Source: Dubosiella muris
Lineage (GTDB): Bacteria > Bacillota_I > Bacilli_A > Erysipelotrichales > Erysipelotrichaceae
Assembly (NCBI RefSeq): GCF_004793885.1
Contig: NZ_SRYG01000015.1
Coordinates: 1 to 64,000, forward strand
Direction of reading: 5' to 3'
Length of the DNA: 64,000 nt
The position numbers were made by a program, and so were the translations under genes. The notes below the pieces were generated by a model. That model worked only from the letters and a program-made list of their open reading frames with translations, did not search any database and was not told the origin of the DNA. This document shows positions 7,556-14,853 of this stretch, one piece after another (positions within the stretch are counted from its first letter, which is position 1; every line of letters begins with the position of its first letter).

Positions 7556-7999
7556 ATGAAAAACACCATTGTTATTGTTTTAGAGGTTTTGATCGTCGTC
7601 TGCGTGGCCGCGATCGGATTCGTGTTTTGGAAAAAGCATCAAAAGAATTCCCGACAGCAGCAAAAAGAAAAAATGTTCAAGGAAAAATTCGGCGTCGAAC
7701 CGCCTAGATCCGGTCAGCTCACGCTGGAAGATCAAAAAGTGTTTCCTTCCTATTATCAGCTTAGCCTGAAGTACAAAAAGGAAAACGACCAATACGTCTG
7801 GGAACCTTCCCGCATCCGAATGGGACGGTTTCTCCTCTTGCTTCCCGATCCATACCAGGCAATCGAATACATTCAGTATTTATACAACGAAGGCGTTCCA
7901 CTCGTTCAAAAAGGCGAGAAGGAGCCTTCCCTGCCAACGCTTGAGGACCTGAAAGCCGCGCTGCCGGCCAAAGCGTTTTTTGCTCTTCGTCATTCCTGA
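7556..7999 (+). CDS. Small membrane-anchored protein of unknown function
   Basis: 147 aa. One N-terminal membrane helix (residues 5-25) is followed by a Lys/Gln-rich linker (26-45) and a soluble domain with motifs LTLEDQKVFPSYYQLSLKYK and FLLLLPDPYQAIEYIQYL. No family recognised. The start has a strong AAAGGAGG site; a TATAAT at 7522-7527 is a likely -10. The 180-nt gap before it (7376-7555) is AT-rich and shows no gene. Monocistronic, ended by the hairpin at 7998-8044. Confidence 0.8.
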   Translation: MKNTIVIVLEVLIVVCVAAIGFVFWKKHQKNSRQQQKEKMFKEKFGVEPPRSGQLTLEDQKVFPSYYQLSLKYKKENDQYVWEPSRIRMGRFLLLLPDPYQAIEYIQYLYNEGVPLVQKGEKEPSLPTLEDLKAALPAKAFFALRHS

Positions 8000-8044
8000 A
8001 AAAAAGCTTTCCACGACAATCCCTGTCCATGGAAAGCTTTTTTA
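7998..8044. terminator. Bidirectional terminator between convergent genes
   Basis: AAAAAGCTTTCCA (8001-8013) pairs with TGGAAAGCTTTTT (8030-8042); A-run and T-run flank the stem, so it can serve both the small membrane protein gene and the leftward purF-like gene. Confidence 0.85.
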
Positions 8045-8049
8045 TTAAT

Positions 8050-9456
8050 TTATTCCTTGCCGTTCCAGCAATACGTGCACAACTCGCACTCGTCGATTCC
8101 GATCGACTCGATCATATCGTCCAGACGATGATAGCGCAAGGAAGTGAAATTGAGCTTCTCGCGGATTTTCTCGCACATCGTCGCGTATTCCGGACTGTCG
8201 GGATCCGCGTACGTCCGCAACGTTTCCACCGAAACGTCCTCCCCTTCCATCTCTTCGATCACCCGGCGGGTAATGAGCTCGCGCTCCGAATTGGAACGGG
8301 AAAAATTCAAATACTTGCAGCCAAACATAATCGGCGGGCACGCCGGCCGGACGTGCACCTCTTTCGCGCCGCTTTCATAAAGAAACTCGGTCGTTTCGCC
8401 CAGCTGCGTTCCCCGGACGATGGAATCGTCGATAAGCAGCAGTTTTTTATCCTTGATTAAATCCGCCACGGGAATGAGCTTCATCTTCGCGATCATGTTG
8501 CGCTGCGCCTGGCTGGTCGGCATAAACGAACGCGGCCACGTCGGCGTGTATTTAATAAACGGTCTTGAAAACGGGATGCCGGTCACATTCGAGTAGCCAA
8601 TCGCGTGCGCGATTCCCGAGTCGGGAACGCCGGCCACGCTGTCGACCTCCACATCGTCGCGGGCGGCCAAAATTTTTCCGCAGCGGTTGCGCATCGTTTC
8701 CACGTTGACCCCTTCATAGGTCGAAGTCGGATACCCGTAATACACCCACAGGAAGGAACACACTTTTTTTTGCGTATACGGCTTTTGCAGCACTTGCACT
8801 TCCTTTGGCGTGATCAAGTCGATTTCCCCCGGTCCAAGGTCTTTCATATGGGTGTAGCCCAAATTCAAAAACGCGCTGCTCTCAAATGTCACGCAATATC
8901 CGTTGTCCTTTTGACCGACAATCACCGGCGTTCTTCCCGCTTTGTCGCGCATCGCGTAAATGCCGTCTTTGTTCATCAGCAAAACGCTCATACTGCCGTC
9001 CACCAAATCCTGCACCGATTTCAAGCCTTCCACGATCGAGTTTTTCTGGTTGATCAACGCGCCGATCAGCTCGGTCGGGTTGACGCCGCCCACGCTCATT
9101 TCCTGAAAATGCGTCATTCCTTTTTCAAAGCAATGCGCTTTCAAGCCTTCCAGATTGTTGATTCGGCCAACCGTCGTGATCGCGAAGCTGCCCAGATGGG
9201 AATGCAGCAGCAAGGGCTGGGATTCGTAGTCGGAAATGCAGCCGATCCCGATCTTTCCTTCAAAGCTGTCGAGATCCTTGTCGAATTTCGTCCGAAACGG
9301 CGTGTTCTCGATATTGTGGATCGCGCGGGAAAAGCCGTTTGCCCCCCATACCGCCATGCCGGCGCGGCGCGTTCCTAAATGCGAATGATAGTCGATGCCA
9401 AAAAACAAATCCAGTACACAACTTTCTTTTGAGGCAACCCCAAAAAAGCCACTCAT
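8050..9456 (-). CDS. PurF-like phosphoribosyltransferase lacking the glutaminase cysteine
   Basis: 468 aa. The fold is that of amidophosphoribosyltransferase: an N-terminal Ntn-hydrolase domain (1-240) and a phosphoribosyltransferase domain with the PRPP loop LLIDDSIVRGTQ. In true PurF the mature N-terminus is Cys (CGVFGI), the glutaminase nucleophile. Here the start is MSGFFGV, with Ser/Gly at that place. Cysteines that bind the 4Fe-4S cluster in Bacillus PurF appear kept (FGCKYL; CELCTYC at the C-terminus). It may use ammonia, act on another substrate, or be regulatory. ATG 9456 follows GGGAGG; an in-frame TTG two codons earlier is unlikely. No purine genes adjoin. Confidence 0.85.
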   Translation of the reverse strand: MSGFFGVASKESCVLDLFFGIDYHSHLGTRRAGMAVWGANGFSRAIHNIENTPFRTKFDKDLDSFEGKIGIGCISDYESQPLLLHSHLGSFAITTVGRINNLEGLKAHCFEKGMTHFQEMSVGGVNPTELIGALINQKNSIVEGLKSVQDLVDGSMSVLLMNKDGIYAMRDKAGRTPVIVGQKDNGYCVTFESSAFLNLGYTHMKDLGPGEIDLITPKEVQVLQKPYTQKKVCSFLWVYYGYPTSTYEGVNVETMRNRCGKILAARDDVEVDSVAGVPDSGIAHAIGYSNVTGIPFSRPFIKYTPTWPRSFMPTSQAQRNMIAKMKLIPVADLIKDKKLLLIDDSIVRGTQLGETTEFLYESGAKEVHVRPACPPIMFGCKYLNFSRSNSERELITRRVIEEMEGEDVSVETLRTYADPDSPEYATMCEKIREKLNFTSLRYHRLDDMIESIGIDECELCTYCWNGKE

Positions 9457-9486
9457 ACTCAAAATCCTCCCTTTCTTTGTCTTTTT

Positions 9487-9495
9487 AGTATAACA
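9487..9495 (-). promoter_or_regulatory. Extended -10 of the purF-like gene
   Basis: Reading leftward, TGT-TATACT: an extended -10 (TGnTATACT) about 30 nt before the ATG, just after the ileS terminator. No clear -35. Confidence 0.55.
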
Positions 9496-9498
9496 CCA

Positions 9499-9529
9499 AA
9501 AGCAAGATCCGAAAATCTTGCTCTTTTTT
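9499..9529. terminator. Terminator hairpin after ileS
   Basis: AGCAAGAT (9501-9508) pairs with ATCTTGCT (9515-9522). The U-tract is short leftward (four T) and long rightward. It separates ileS from the purF-like gene. Confidence 0.7.
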
Positions 9530-12259
9530 TTATTCGAGATTTAAAATTTGCGCGCATCGGTCGCACAATCCGTCTTCGTGTTCGCTTTCCGTGTAGTTCC
9601 AGCAGCGAGGGCACACATGGCCTTTCGCCTTCTCTACTTCCACGCCGCACACGTCGAAAGCCGTCAACGGCTCCTCGACAAATTCAACGCCGGACACGAT
9701 CAGCCACTGCGCCGGATTTGGCACGATTTCTTCAAACAGCGCTCTGATTTCGTCGCTGACAAACAAACGAATCGAAGCTTCCAGCGATTTTTTGATCAAG
9801 CCGTCCGCTCTGGCGATTTCGAGCGCTTTCAGCACGTCTTTGCGCACTGCCAGCAGCTTGCCCATTTGTTCGACGAGGCGGTTGGCATCGACATCGAGAT
9901 CCACGCTCGCAAACGAGCTCAAGTGAATCGACTCGTCGTCGAAATGCATGAAGTCGTTGACTTCCTCAGTCGTATGGCAAAGAATCGGCGCCCACAGTCT
10001 TGTCAGCACATCGAGGCACAAATACAAAACGGTTTGCACCTGCCGACGCTGCGAATCGTCCACATTTAAAATGTATAAAATGTCTTTCGTGTAATCCAAA
10101 TAGTAGGCGGACAACTCGTTGGTCATGAAATTCGTCAACTGGCTGACAACGTCCGCGAACCGGTACTCGTCATACGCCTTGATGCACTCCTGTGCCACGC
10201 GGTTGAGCTTCACAAGCACATACGTGTTCAGCGGGCTCAGTTCGCCGGTTGGTACAAGATCGGCTTTCGTGAAGGTGTTGTTATCCAGGTTGGCCATGAG
10301 GAAGCGGAACGTGTTGCGCACTTTCCGATAGTTTTCCGCCACCTGTTTCAAGATGTTTTGTCCCATCGAGCAATCGGCCTGGTAGTCGACGCTCGTCGCC
10401 CACAGACGCAAAATATCCGCGCCGAACTTTTTCGTGATCTCGCCTGGCGCCACCGCGTTCCATTGCGATTTGGACATCTTGACGCCTTTTTCGTCCATGA
10501 CGAAGCCATGCGAAAGCACCTGCTTGTATGGCGCCTGCCCATACACAGCCGTTCCGACGATGAGCGACGAGTTGAACCAGCCGCGGTACTGATCCGATCC
10601 TTCAAAATACAAATCAGCCGGATAGCCAAGACCGCGCCCGATCATCGCGCCGGTATGCGACGATCCCGAATCAAACCAGACATCCATCGTGTCCGTTTCC
10701 TTGCGGAAGATGCCGTTTGGCGAATGCTCGTTCGTGTAGCCAGCCGGCAGCAGCTCGTCGGCGTCTTTCTCAAACCACACATTCGAGCCAAACTCGGCGA
10801 ACAAGTCTGCCACGTGGTCGAACACGTTTTGATCCATGATCGGCGTGTCGTCCTCGCCATAGAAAATCGGAATCGGAACGCCCCACAGACGCTGCCGGGA
10901 AATGCACCAGTCGCCACGGTCGGCAATCATGTTGTGCATGCGACCCTCTCCCCACGCCGGAACCCACGAAATCGAGTGGATCTGCTCAAGGAGCTGGTCG
11001 CGAATTTTGTCGATCGAAGCGAACCATTGCGTCGTCGCCCGGAAAATGATTGGTTTTTTCGTCCGCCAGTCATGCGGATAGGAGTGCGTGATAAACGTCA
11101 AATTGAGCAGCGCGCCCAGCTCGTCCAATGTCTGGGTGACGACTTTGTTAGCGTCCTCCACATACAAGCCTTCCAAATTGGCGCCTGTTCCCGCCATCAG
11201 CTTTCCTTGCTCGTCGACGTTGACATCCATGGCCAGTCCGTACCGCATGCCGGTGTTAAAGTCGTCTACACCAAACGCCGGTGCCGTATGGACGCAGCCT
11301 GTTCCGGCGTCGGCCGTCACATAGTCCGCGAGCACGACCAGGCTTTCCTTTTCCGGATAGAGCGGATGCGTCGTCGTGATGAGCTCCAGTTCCTTGCCCT
11401 GGAACGTTTGCGTGATTTGGTATTGCTCCACGCCGAATTTTGGCATGAGATCTTCCACCAGTTCGCGAAGCACGACCAGCTTGCCGTGGTCGGTATCGAC
11501 CAGGGCGTACTCCATGTTTGGATGCAGGGCGATGGCTTTGTTGCCCGGAATGGTCCAAGGCGTCGTCGTCCAGATGACGAAATGCGTATCCGTATCCAGC
11601 ACGCCTTTGCCGTCTTTGACTTGGAATTTCACAAAAATGGTCGGCGACTTGATGTCTTTGTATTCGACTTCCGCCTCGGCCAGCGCCGATTCGCTTGATG
11701 GCGACCAGTATACCGGCTTCAGCCCTTTATAAATAAGGCCCTCCATCGCCATCTTTCCAAAGATCCGGATTTGTTCCGCTTCAAAATCTTTCGTCAAGGT
11801 AATGTATGGATGGTCGTAGTCCCCGATGCTTCCAAGCGACAAAAAGCCCGCTTTTTGTTTTTCGACTTGCTCCATCGCGTAGTCGTAGCATACTTTTCGG
11901 AACGCCGCGATGTCCATTTTCTTGCGGTCGTACCCCAGCTTCGTGACCGCTGTCTCGATTGGCAGGCCATGCGTGTCCCATCCTGGAATGTAAGGTACCT
12001 TGTAGCCTTCCATGAACTTCGACTTGTTGATGACATCCTTCAAAATCTTGTTCAAGGCGTGTCCCAGGTGAATGTCTCCGTTGGCGTATGGAGGGCCGTC
12101 ATGCAGCACGAACGGCTTCGCGTCTTCGCGGCGCGCCAGCATCTTGTCGTACAACTGCTCCTCCTGCCAGCGTTTTTGGTATTTCGGTTCTTTCTTCGTG
12201 AGATTTCCACGCATTTCAAAGCCGGTTTTCGGCATATGCAATGTGTCTTTGTAATCCAT
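9530..12259 (-). CDS. ileS: Isoleucyl-tRNA synthetase
   Basis: 909 aa from ATG 12259. Class I synthetase charging tRNA-Ile. HIGH-type motif is DIHLGHALNK near residue 60; the KMSKS motif is VKMSKSQWN; the CP1 editing domain lies between. The C-terminus ends with a zinc motif, CPRCWNYTE and CDRC, typical of bacterial IleS. The start is set by GGAGGGAG 9 nt upstream; a longer frame reaches the T-box but includes the terminator. Expression is governed by the T-box leader (12260-12480). Confidence 0.97.
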   Translation of the reverse strand: MDYKDTLHMPKTGFEMRGNLTKKEPKYQKRWQEEQLYDKMLARREDAKPFVLHDGPPYANGDIHLGHALNKILKDVINKSKFMEGYKVPYIPGWDTHGLPIETAVTKLGYDRKKMDIAAFRKVCYDYAMEQVEKQKAGFLSLGSIGDYDHPYITLTKDFEAEQIRIFGKMAMEGLIYKGLKPVYWSPSSESALAEAEVEYKDIKSPTIFVKFQVKDGKGVLDTDTHFVIWTTTPWTIPGNKAIALHPNMEYALVDTDHGKLVVLRELVEDLMPKFGVEQYQITQTFQGKELELITTTHPLYPEKESLVVLADYVTADAGTGCVHTAPAFGVDDFNTGMRYGLAMDVNVDEQGKLMAGTGANLEGLYVEDANKVVTQTLDELGALLNLTFITHSYPHDWRTKKPIIFRATTQWFASIDKIRDQLLEQIHSISWVPAWGEGRMHNMIADRGDWCISRQRLWGVPIPIFYGEDDTPIMDQNVFDHVADLFAEFGSNVWFEKDADELLPAGYTNEHSPNGIFRKETDTMDVWFDSGSSHTGAMIGRGLGYPADLYFEGSDQYRGWFNSSLIVGTAVYGQAPYKQVLSHGFVMDEKGVKMSKSQWNAVAPGEITKKFGADILRLWATSVDYQADCSMGQNILKQVAENYRKVRNTFRFLMANLDNNTFTKADLVPTGELSPLNTYVLVKLNRVAQECIKAYDEYRFADVVSQLTNFMTNELSAYYLDYTKDILYILNVDDSQRRQVQTVLYLCLDVLTRLWAPILCHTTEEVNDFMHFDDESIHLSSFASVDLDVDANRLVEQMGKLLAVRKDVLKALEIARADGLIKKSLEASIRLFVSDEIRALFEEIVPNPAQWLIVSGVEFVEEPLTAFDVCGVEVEKAKGHVCPRCWNYTESEHEDGLCDRCAQILNLE

Positions 12260-12480
12260 GTGTTCTCCCTCCTGTTCAACAAAAAAAAGACGTCCTGTTC
12301 CAAGGACGTCAATCACGCGGTACCACCAAGGTTCCCGGAAGCTCCGGGCACTCGACAGGGTAACGGCCTGTTCCGGGCAAACCTACTTTTCGTTCGGCAT
12401 GCCAGCTCGAAAGGGATACCCCCTGCCTGTTCCATCACGCTCTCTCACCGGTGCGAGCGCTCTCTGATCATGGTCGGCGG
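12260..12480 (-). promoter_or_regulatory. T-box leader of ileS (specifier ATC)
   Basis: The conserved T-box sequence GGTGGTACCGCG is on the minus strand at about 12327-12316. Stem I contains the specifier ATC (Ile) in GGGGGTATCCC near 12417. The terminator stem GACGTCC/GGACGTC with eight T is at 12283-12312. Uncharged tRNA-Ile should promote the antiterminator. A separate promoter was not identified; ylmH ends just upstream at 12505. Confidence 0.9.
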
Positions 12481-12504
12481 CAGACGACGCGTCTTTCTCA
12501 TTGC

Positions 12505-13239
12505 CTACATATACTTTTCAAACCGCAGCACGAACCGGTCTTTTCTTGTCGTGCTGACCACGTCGAGAAAGCGGAACCGTCCGATTTTGCGGATAGAAAC
12601 AAAGTCATTATTACACATCTGCCTGTTTTCATCAAGCACAACATCGTTGACTTTCACAAGTCCCTGCTTGAGCATCGCTTTCGCTTTCGCTCTCGAGCAA
12701 TGGGCTAAGGCCGCCACGACGGCATCGAGCCGCAGTCCCGCCACGTTGACCGTGATTTGCTCGCGCATGATGCGCAATGGCTCGCCGACCTCCCCTTCCG
12801 AAAAGGAAACGCTGTGCCGGCCGATTTGCGTCAAAGACGAGGCGATGTAGTCCGCCATCCCCTCGGTACAAAAAATGTACAGCCGCTCTTCCATCACCAG
12901 CAAATCCCCGATCGTTTCCCGCTCGATGCCCAAGTGCATGAGCGCGCCCAAAATATCCTTGTGGGTCAGCGCCTTGCCAAAGCGCCCATCGTAGCGCGCC
13001 GTCAAAACGCATACGTTTGGCGCCTGGCACGGATACGGGGAAAGCCGCGCGATTTTGCGTTCCGCGTCCTCATAGCCGCCATTCATTTGAAGCGTCAGCT
13101 GGTTTCCGGCGAGCGTCTTGACGATTTCCTGCTCGGCCAGGGTGAGAAACCCGGTCGTAACCGGCTGCTGGCGACGCTGACACAGCGCGGTCATATCCTT
13201 GATTTTCGCGATAAACCATTCATGTCCTTGTCTGATCAT
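12505..13239 (-). CDS. ylmH: YlmH-like S4-domain RNA-binding protein
   Basis: 244 aa. YlmH family: an N-terminal alpha/beta domain (SPYPCQAPNVCVLTARYDGRFGKALTHKDILGAL...) and a C-terminal S4 domain (about 175-244) with RLDAVVAALAHCSRAKAKAMLKQGLVKVN. YlmH-type proteins bind rRNA/tRNA and sit in the division cluster near sepF in many Firmicutes; sepF is indeed adjacent here. Start ATG at 13239 follows GGAGGCAAAAA; the in-frame TTG six codons earlier precedes that site and is rejected. The ileS T-box follows the stop. Confidence 0.9.
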   Translation of the reverse strand: MIRQGHEWFIAKIKDMTALCQRRQQPVTTGFLTLAEQEIVKTLAGNQLTLQMNGGYEDAERKIARLSPYPCQAPNVCVLTARYDGRFGKALTHKDILGALMHLGIERETIGDLLVMEERLYIFCTEGMADYIASSLTQIGRHSVSFSEGEVGEPLRIMREQITVNVAGLRLDAVVAALAHCSRAKAKAMLKQGLVKVNDVVLDENRQMCNNDFVSIRKIGRFRFLDVVSTTRKDRFVLRFEKYM

Positions 13240-13253
13240 TTTTTGCCTCCATT

Positions 13254-13283
13254 CCAAAAAAAAGCCGCCCGGCTGGACGGTAA
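13254..13283 (-). terminator. Terminator after sepF
   Basis: Leftward, CCGTCC, loop AGCC, GGGCGG (one G-U pair), then eight T; lies between sepF and ylmH. Confidence 0.7.
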
Positions 13284-13304
13284 AGTGCCAATGGACTTGG
13301 CGGA

Positions 13305-13745
13305 TTACGCTTCGTCTAGATCGTCTGGATCACCCAGGGAGATCTGTCCGGAAACGCCAATCTGCTGCGGTGAGCACAAAATAACGTTTTGTCCGATTTT
13401 CTGGATCTTGCCATCCAGCGCGAATACGACACCGGTCAGGAAATCAATCGTGCGCTGTGCGTATTCACGATCCAATTTATGTAGATTCACAACGACCGCG
13501 CGCCCCTCTTTAAGACGAAGACCAACTTCTTCCGCTTCTCCAAAACTTCTTGGTTCAAACAAAACCATCTTTGTATTTGGATTTAAAGTGGATGCGTTCG
13601 AACGGTTTTTAGGTCTTTCATACTGGCTTTGAGGTTCTACGTCAACTTCGCTTTTGCGTACCGTTTGAGTTTCGTATACAGAGTTTTCTTCTTCACTCTC
13701 ATCAATCGGAGCAACAAATTCTTTGACTTTATCTATAAATCCCAT
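13305..13745 (-). CDS. sepF: Cell-division protein SepF
   Basis: 146 aa. SepF polymerises at the septum and tethers FtsZ to the membrane. N-terminal amphipathic helix MGFIDKVKEFVAP (membrane binding), an acidic/polar linker (15-55), then the SepF/DUF552 domain: FEPRSFGEAEEVGLRLKEGRAVVVNLHKLD and the RTIDFLTGVVFALDGKIQKI strand-helix. Start at 13745 follows AAGGAGG; the eight-codon upstream extension would include that site. Transcribed from an extended -10 promoter at 13771. Usual division neighbours other than ylmH are absent. Confidence 0.93.
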   Translation of the reverse strand: MGFIDKVKEFVAPIDESEEENSVYETQTVRKSEVDVEPQSQYERPKNRSNASTLNPNTKMVLFEPRSFGEAEEVGLRLKEGRAVVVNLHKLDREYAQRTIDFLTGVVFALDGKIQKIGQNVILCSPQQIGVSGQISLGDPDDLDEA

Positions 13746-13770
13746 GTGATAAACCTCCTTATCGTACATA

Positions 13771-13779
13771 ATTATAACA
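13771..13779 (-). promoter_or_regulatory. Extended -10 promoter of sepF
   Basis: Leftward TGT-TATAAT (13779-13771), about 25 nt before the ATG; a matching -35 is not evident, as is common for extended -10 promoters. Confidence 0.6.
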
Positions 13780-13875
13780 CAGTTTTTTCGAAGGAAAGGA
13801 ATTAAAACCTATTCTCCAGACCATTCGCGTGTCTCATTTTTTGATTATGTAAACTCTTCTTCACTGGAAATCCGC

Positions 13876-13891
13876 AATGCACGCATTGCAC
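13876..13891. other. Perfect palindrome between hpf and sepF
   Basis: Arms GCAATGC and GCATTGC around AC. It lies in an otherwise featureless stretch (13780-13945) upstream of the sepF promoter, about 100 bp from it. It may be a protein-binding site; there is no T-run, so it is not a terminator. Confidence 0.35.
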
Positions 13892-13945
13892 ATATGACTA
13901 TATCACAACTCGGGAAATTAAAAAACTAAAAATCTAAAAAAAAAT

Positions 13946-13967
13946 AAAAAGCCCGAATCGGGCTTTT
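13946..13967 (-). terminator. Terminator after hpf
   Basis: AAAGCCCG and CGGGCTTT pair around AT, followed by T-rich sequence leftward. Confidence 0.85.
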
Positions 13968-13969
13968 GC

Positions 13970-14503
13970 TTATTCGGTTTCGATCAAACCATAACCTCCA
14001 TCGTGGCGGCGGTACACGACCGCGATCTTGTTCGTCTCGTCGTCGGTGTAAATGAAGAAATCATGGTCGAGCAGCTCCATCTTCGTGATGGCCTCGTCAA
14101 GCGACATCAATTCAGGAACAATGGATTTGGTCCGGACGATCTCGTCGTCGCTCACTTCCTCCTCGTCGAACAGTTCCAGATCGAGGAACGCTTCCGAAAG
14201 CGGATGCGAGTTCTTTTTCGTGATGCGCGTCTTTTGCCGGCGAACCTGATCCTCCAGCTTGTCAATGGCCCGGTCGATCGCGCGATACAAATCGTCGTCG
14301 CTTACTTCGGCCCGCAAAATCGCGAACCGCGTCGGAATCGTAATTTCAATTTTTTGTTTTGTAGGGTATGTACGAATCAAAACATTGGCCGTATCGTCAT
14401 CGTCGATGATGAAGTACTTGTTGAGTACGGTCAGCTTTTTCTTGATCTTTTCCGCGATCGCCTCCGTCACTGTGATGTTTTTTCCAACAATATTGACTTT
14501 CAT
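13970..14503 (-). CDS. hpf: Ribosome hibernation-promoting factor, long form
   Basis: 177 aa. N-terminal HPF/RaiA beta-alpha-beta-beta-beta-alpha domain (1-100: GKNITVTEAIAEKIKKKL ... DLYRAIDRAIDKLEDQVRRQK) and a C-terminal dimerisation domain (about 125-177: VRTKSIVPELMSLDEAITKMELLDHDFFIYTDDETNKIAVVYRRHDGGYGLIE) that drives 100S ribosome dimers. Start ATG 14503 after AAGGAGG; a TTG two codons earlier is less likely. Monocistronic. A cre-like box lies upstream at about 14583-14598. Confidence 0.95.
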   Translation of the reverse strand: MKVNIVGKNITVTEAIAEKIKKKLTVLNKYFIIDDDDTANVLIRTYPTKQKIEITIPTRFAILRAEVSDDDLYRAIDRAIDKLEDQVRRQKTRITKKNSHPLSEAFLDLELFDEEEVSDDEIVRTKSIVPELMSLDEAITKMELLDHDFFIYTDDETNKIAVVYRRHDGGYGLIETE

Positions 14504-14582
14504 ACTCAATACCTCCTTGTATAGGATCCAACGATCCTTTGGTTACTTGTATTTTACCACAATGTTCCGGTATTGGCGAAAC

Positions 14583-14680
14583 TTTAAGCGCTTTCATGCG
14601 TAAAAGACACTTTTTCATCCATTTTCGCCACACGTTTTTTGCGATACGTCGGTTTCCGTTTTCAAAAGCGCTTGAAAAAA
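14583..14680. promoter_or_regulatory. Two AGCGCTT boxes between hpf and aroF (cre-like)
   Basis: On the minus strand ATGAAAGCGCTTAAA (about 14598-14584) resembles a CcpA cre site. A second near-palindrome TTCAAAAGCGCTTGAA lies at 14661-14676, overlapping the -35 of the aroF leader promoter. Binding by CcpA is inference from the sequence match. Confidence 0.4.
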
Positions 14681-14700
14681 AATGAAAATTTCGATACACT
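14672..14700 (+). promoter_or_regulatory. Promoter of the aroF leader
   Basis: TTGAAA (14672-14677), 17-bp spacer, TACACT (14695-14700). Six nucleotides later comes an ATG at 14707, so +1 coincides with the start of the leader peptide. Confidence 0.7.
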
Positions 14701-14706
14701 GAACCC

Positions 14707-14742
14707 ATGAATCCGACAAAATCCTTTCGATTTATCCACTAA
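14707..14742 (+). CDS. Leader peptide MNPTKSFRFIH before aroF
   Basis: An 11-residue open frame beginning at the predicted transcription start. It holds two Phe codons (TTT) close together and ends just before the RNA stems that lead to the terminator at 14791-14824. The arrangement is that of a classical attenuator sensing charged tRNA-Phe, but only two Phe codons are present and there is no Shine-Dalgarno, so translation would have to be leaderless. Existence of the frame is certain; expression is inferred. Confidence 0.5.
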   Translation: MNPTKSFRFIH

Positions 14743-14824
14743 CACCCGCAGCATCAAACCTTCGCCGTTTGATTTTTCAGCAGGTGTTCCAAAAAGGCAT
14801 TTCCCGCAATGGAATGCCTTTTTC
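14741..14824 (+). promoter_or_regulatory. Attenuator-type leader with terminator before aroF
   Basis: After the leader peptide come two nested stems: AACACC (14741-14746) with GGTGTT (14783-14788), enclosing ATCAAAC/GTTTGAT (about 14752-14773). A strong terminator follows: AAAAAGGCATT (14791-14801) with AATGCCTTTTT (14813-14823), then CTTTT, all upstream of the aroF ribosome-binding site. A clear antiterminator pairing was not found by eye. Confidence 0.65.
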
Positions 14825-14853
14825 TTTTCAGATTCATATCAAGGAGGAAAGTT

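Noticed and set aside
10358-11698. A 446-codon plus-strand frame opposite ileS
   Set aside because: Shadow of ileS; amino-acid make-up is not protein-like and no ribosome-binding site precedes it.
12317-12504. N-terminal extension of ileS into the T-box region
   Set aside because: The extension would include the T-box terminator; the ATG at 12259 has a proper ribosome-binding site.
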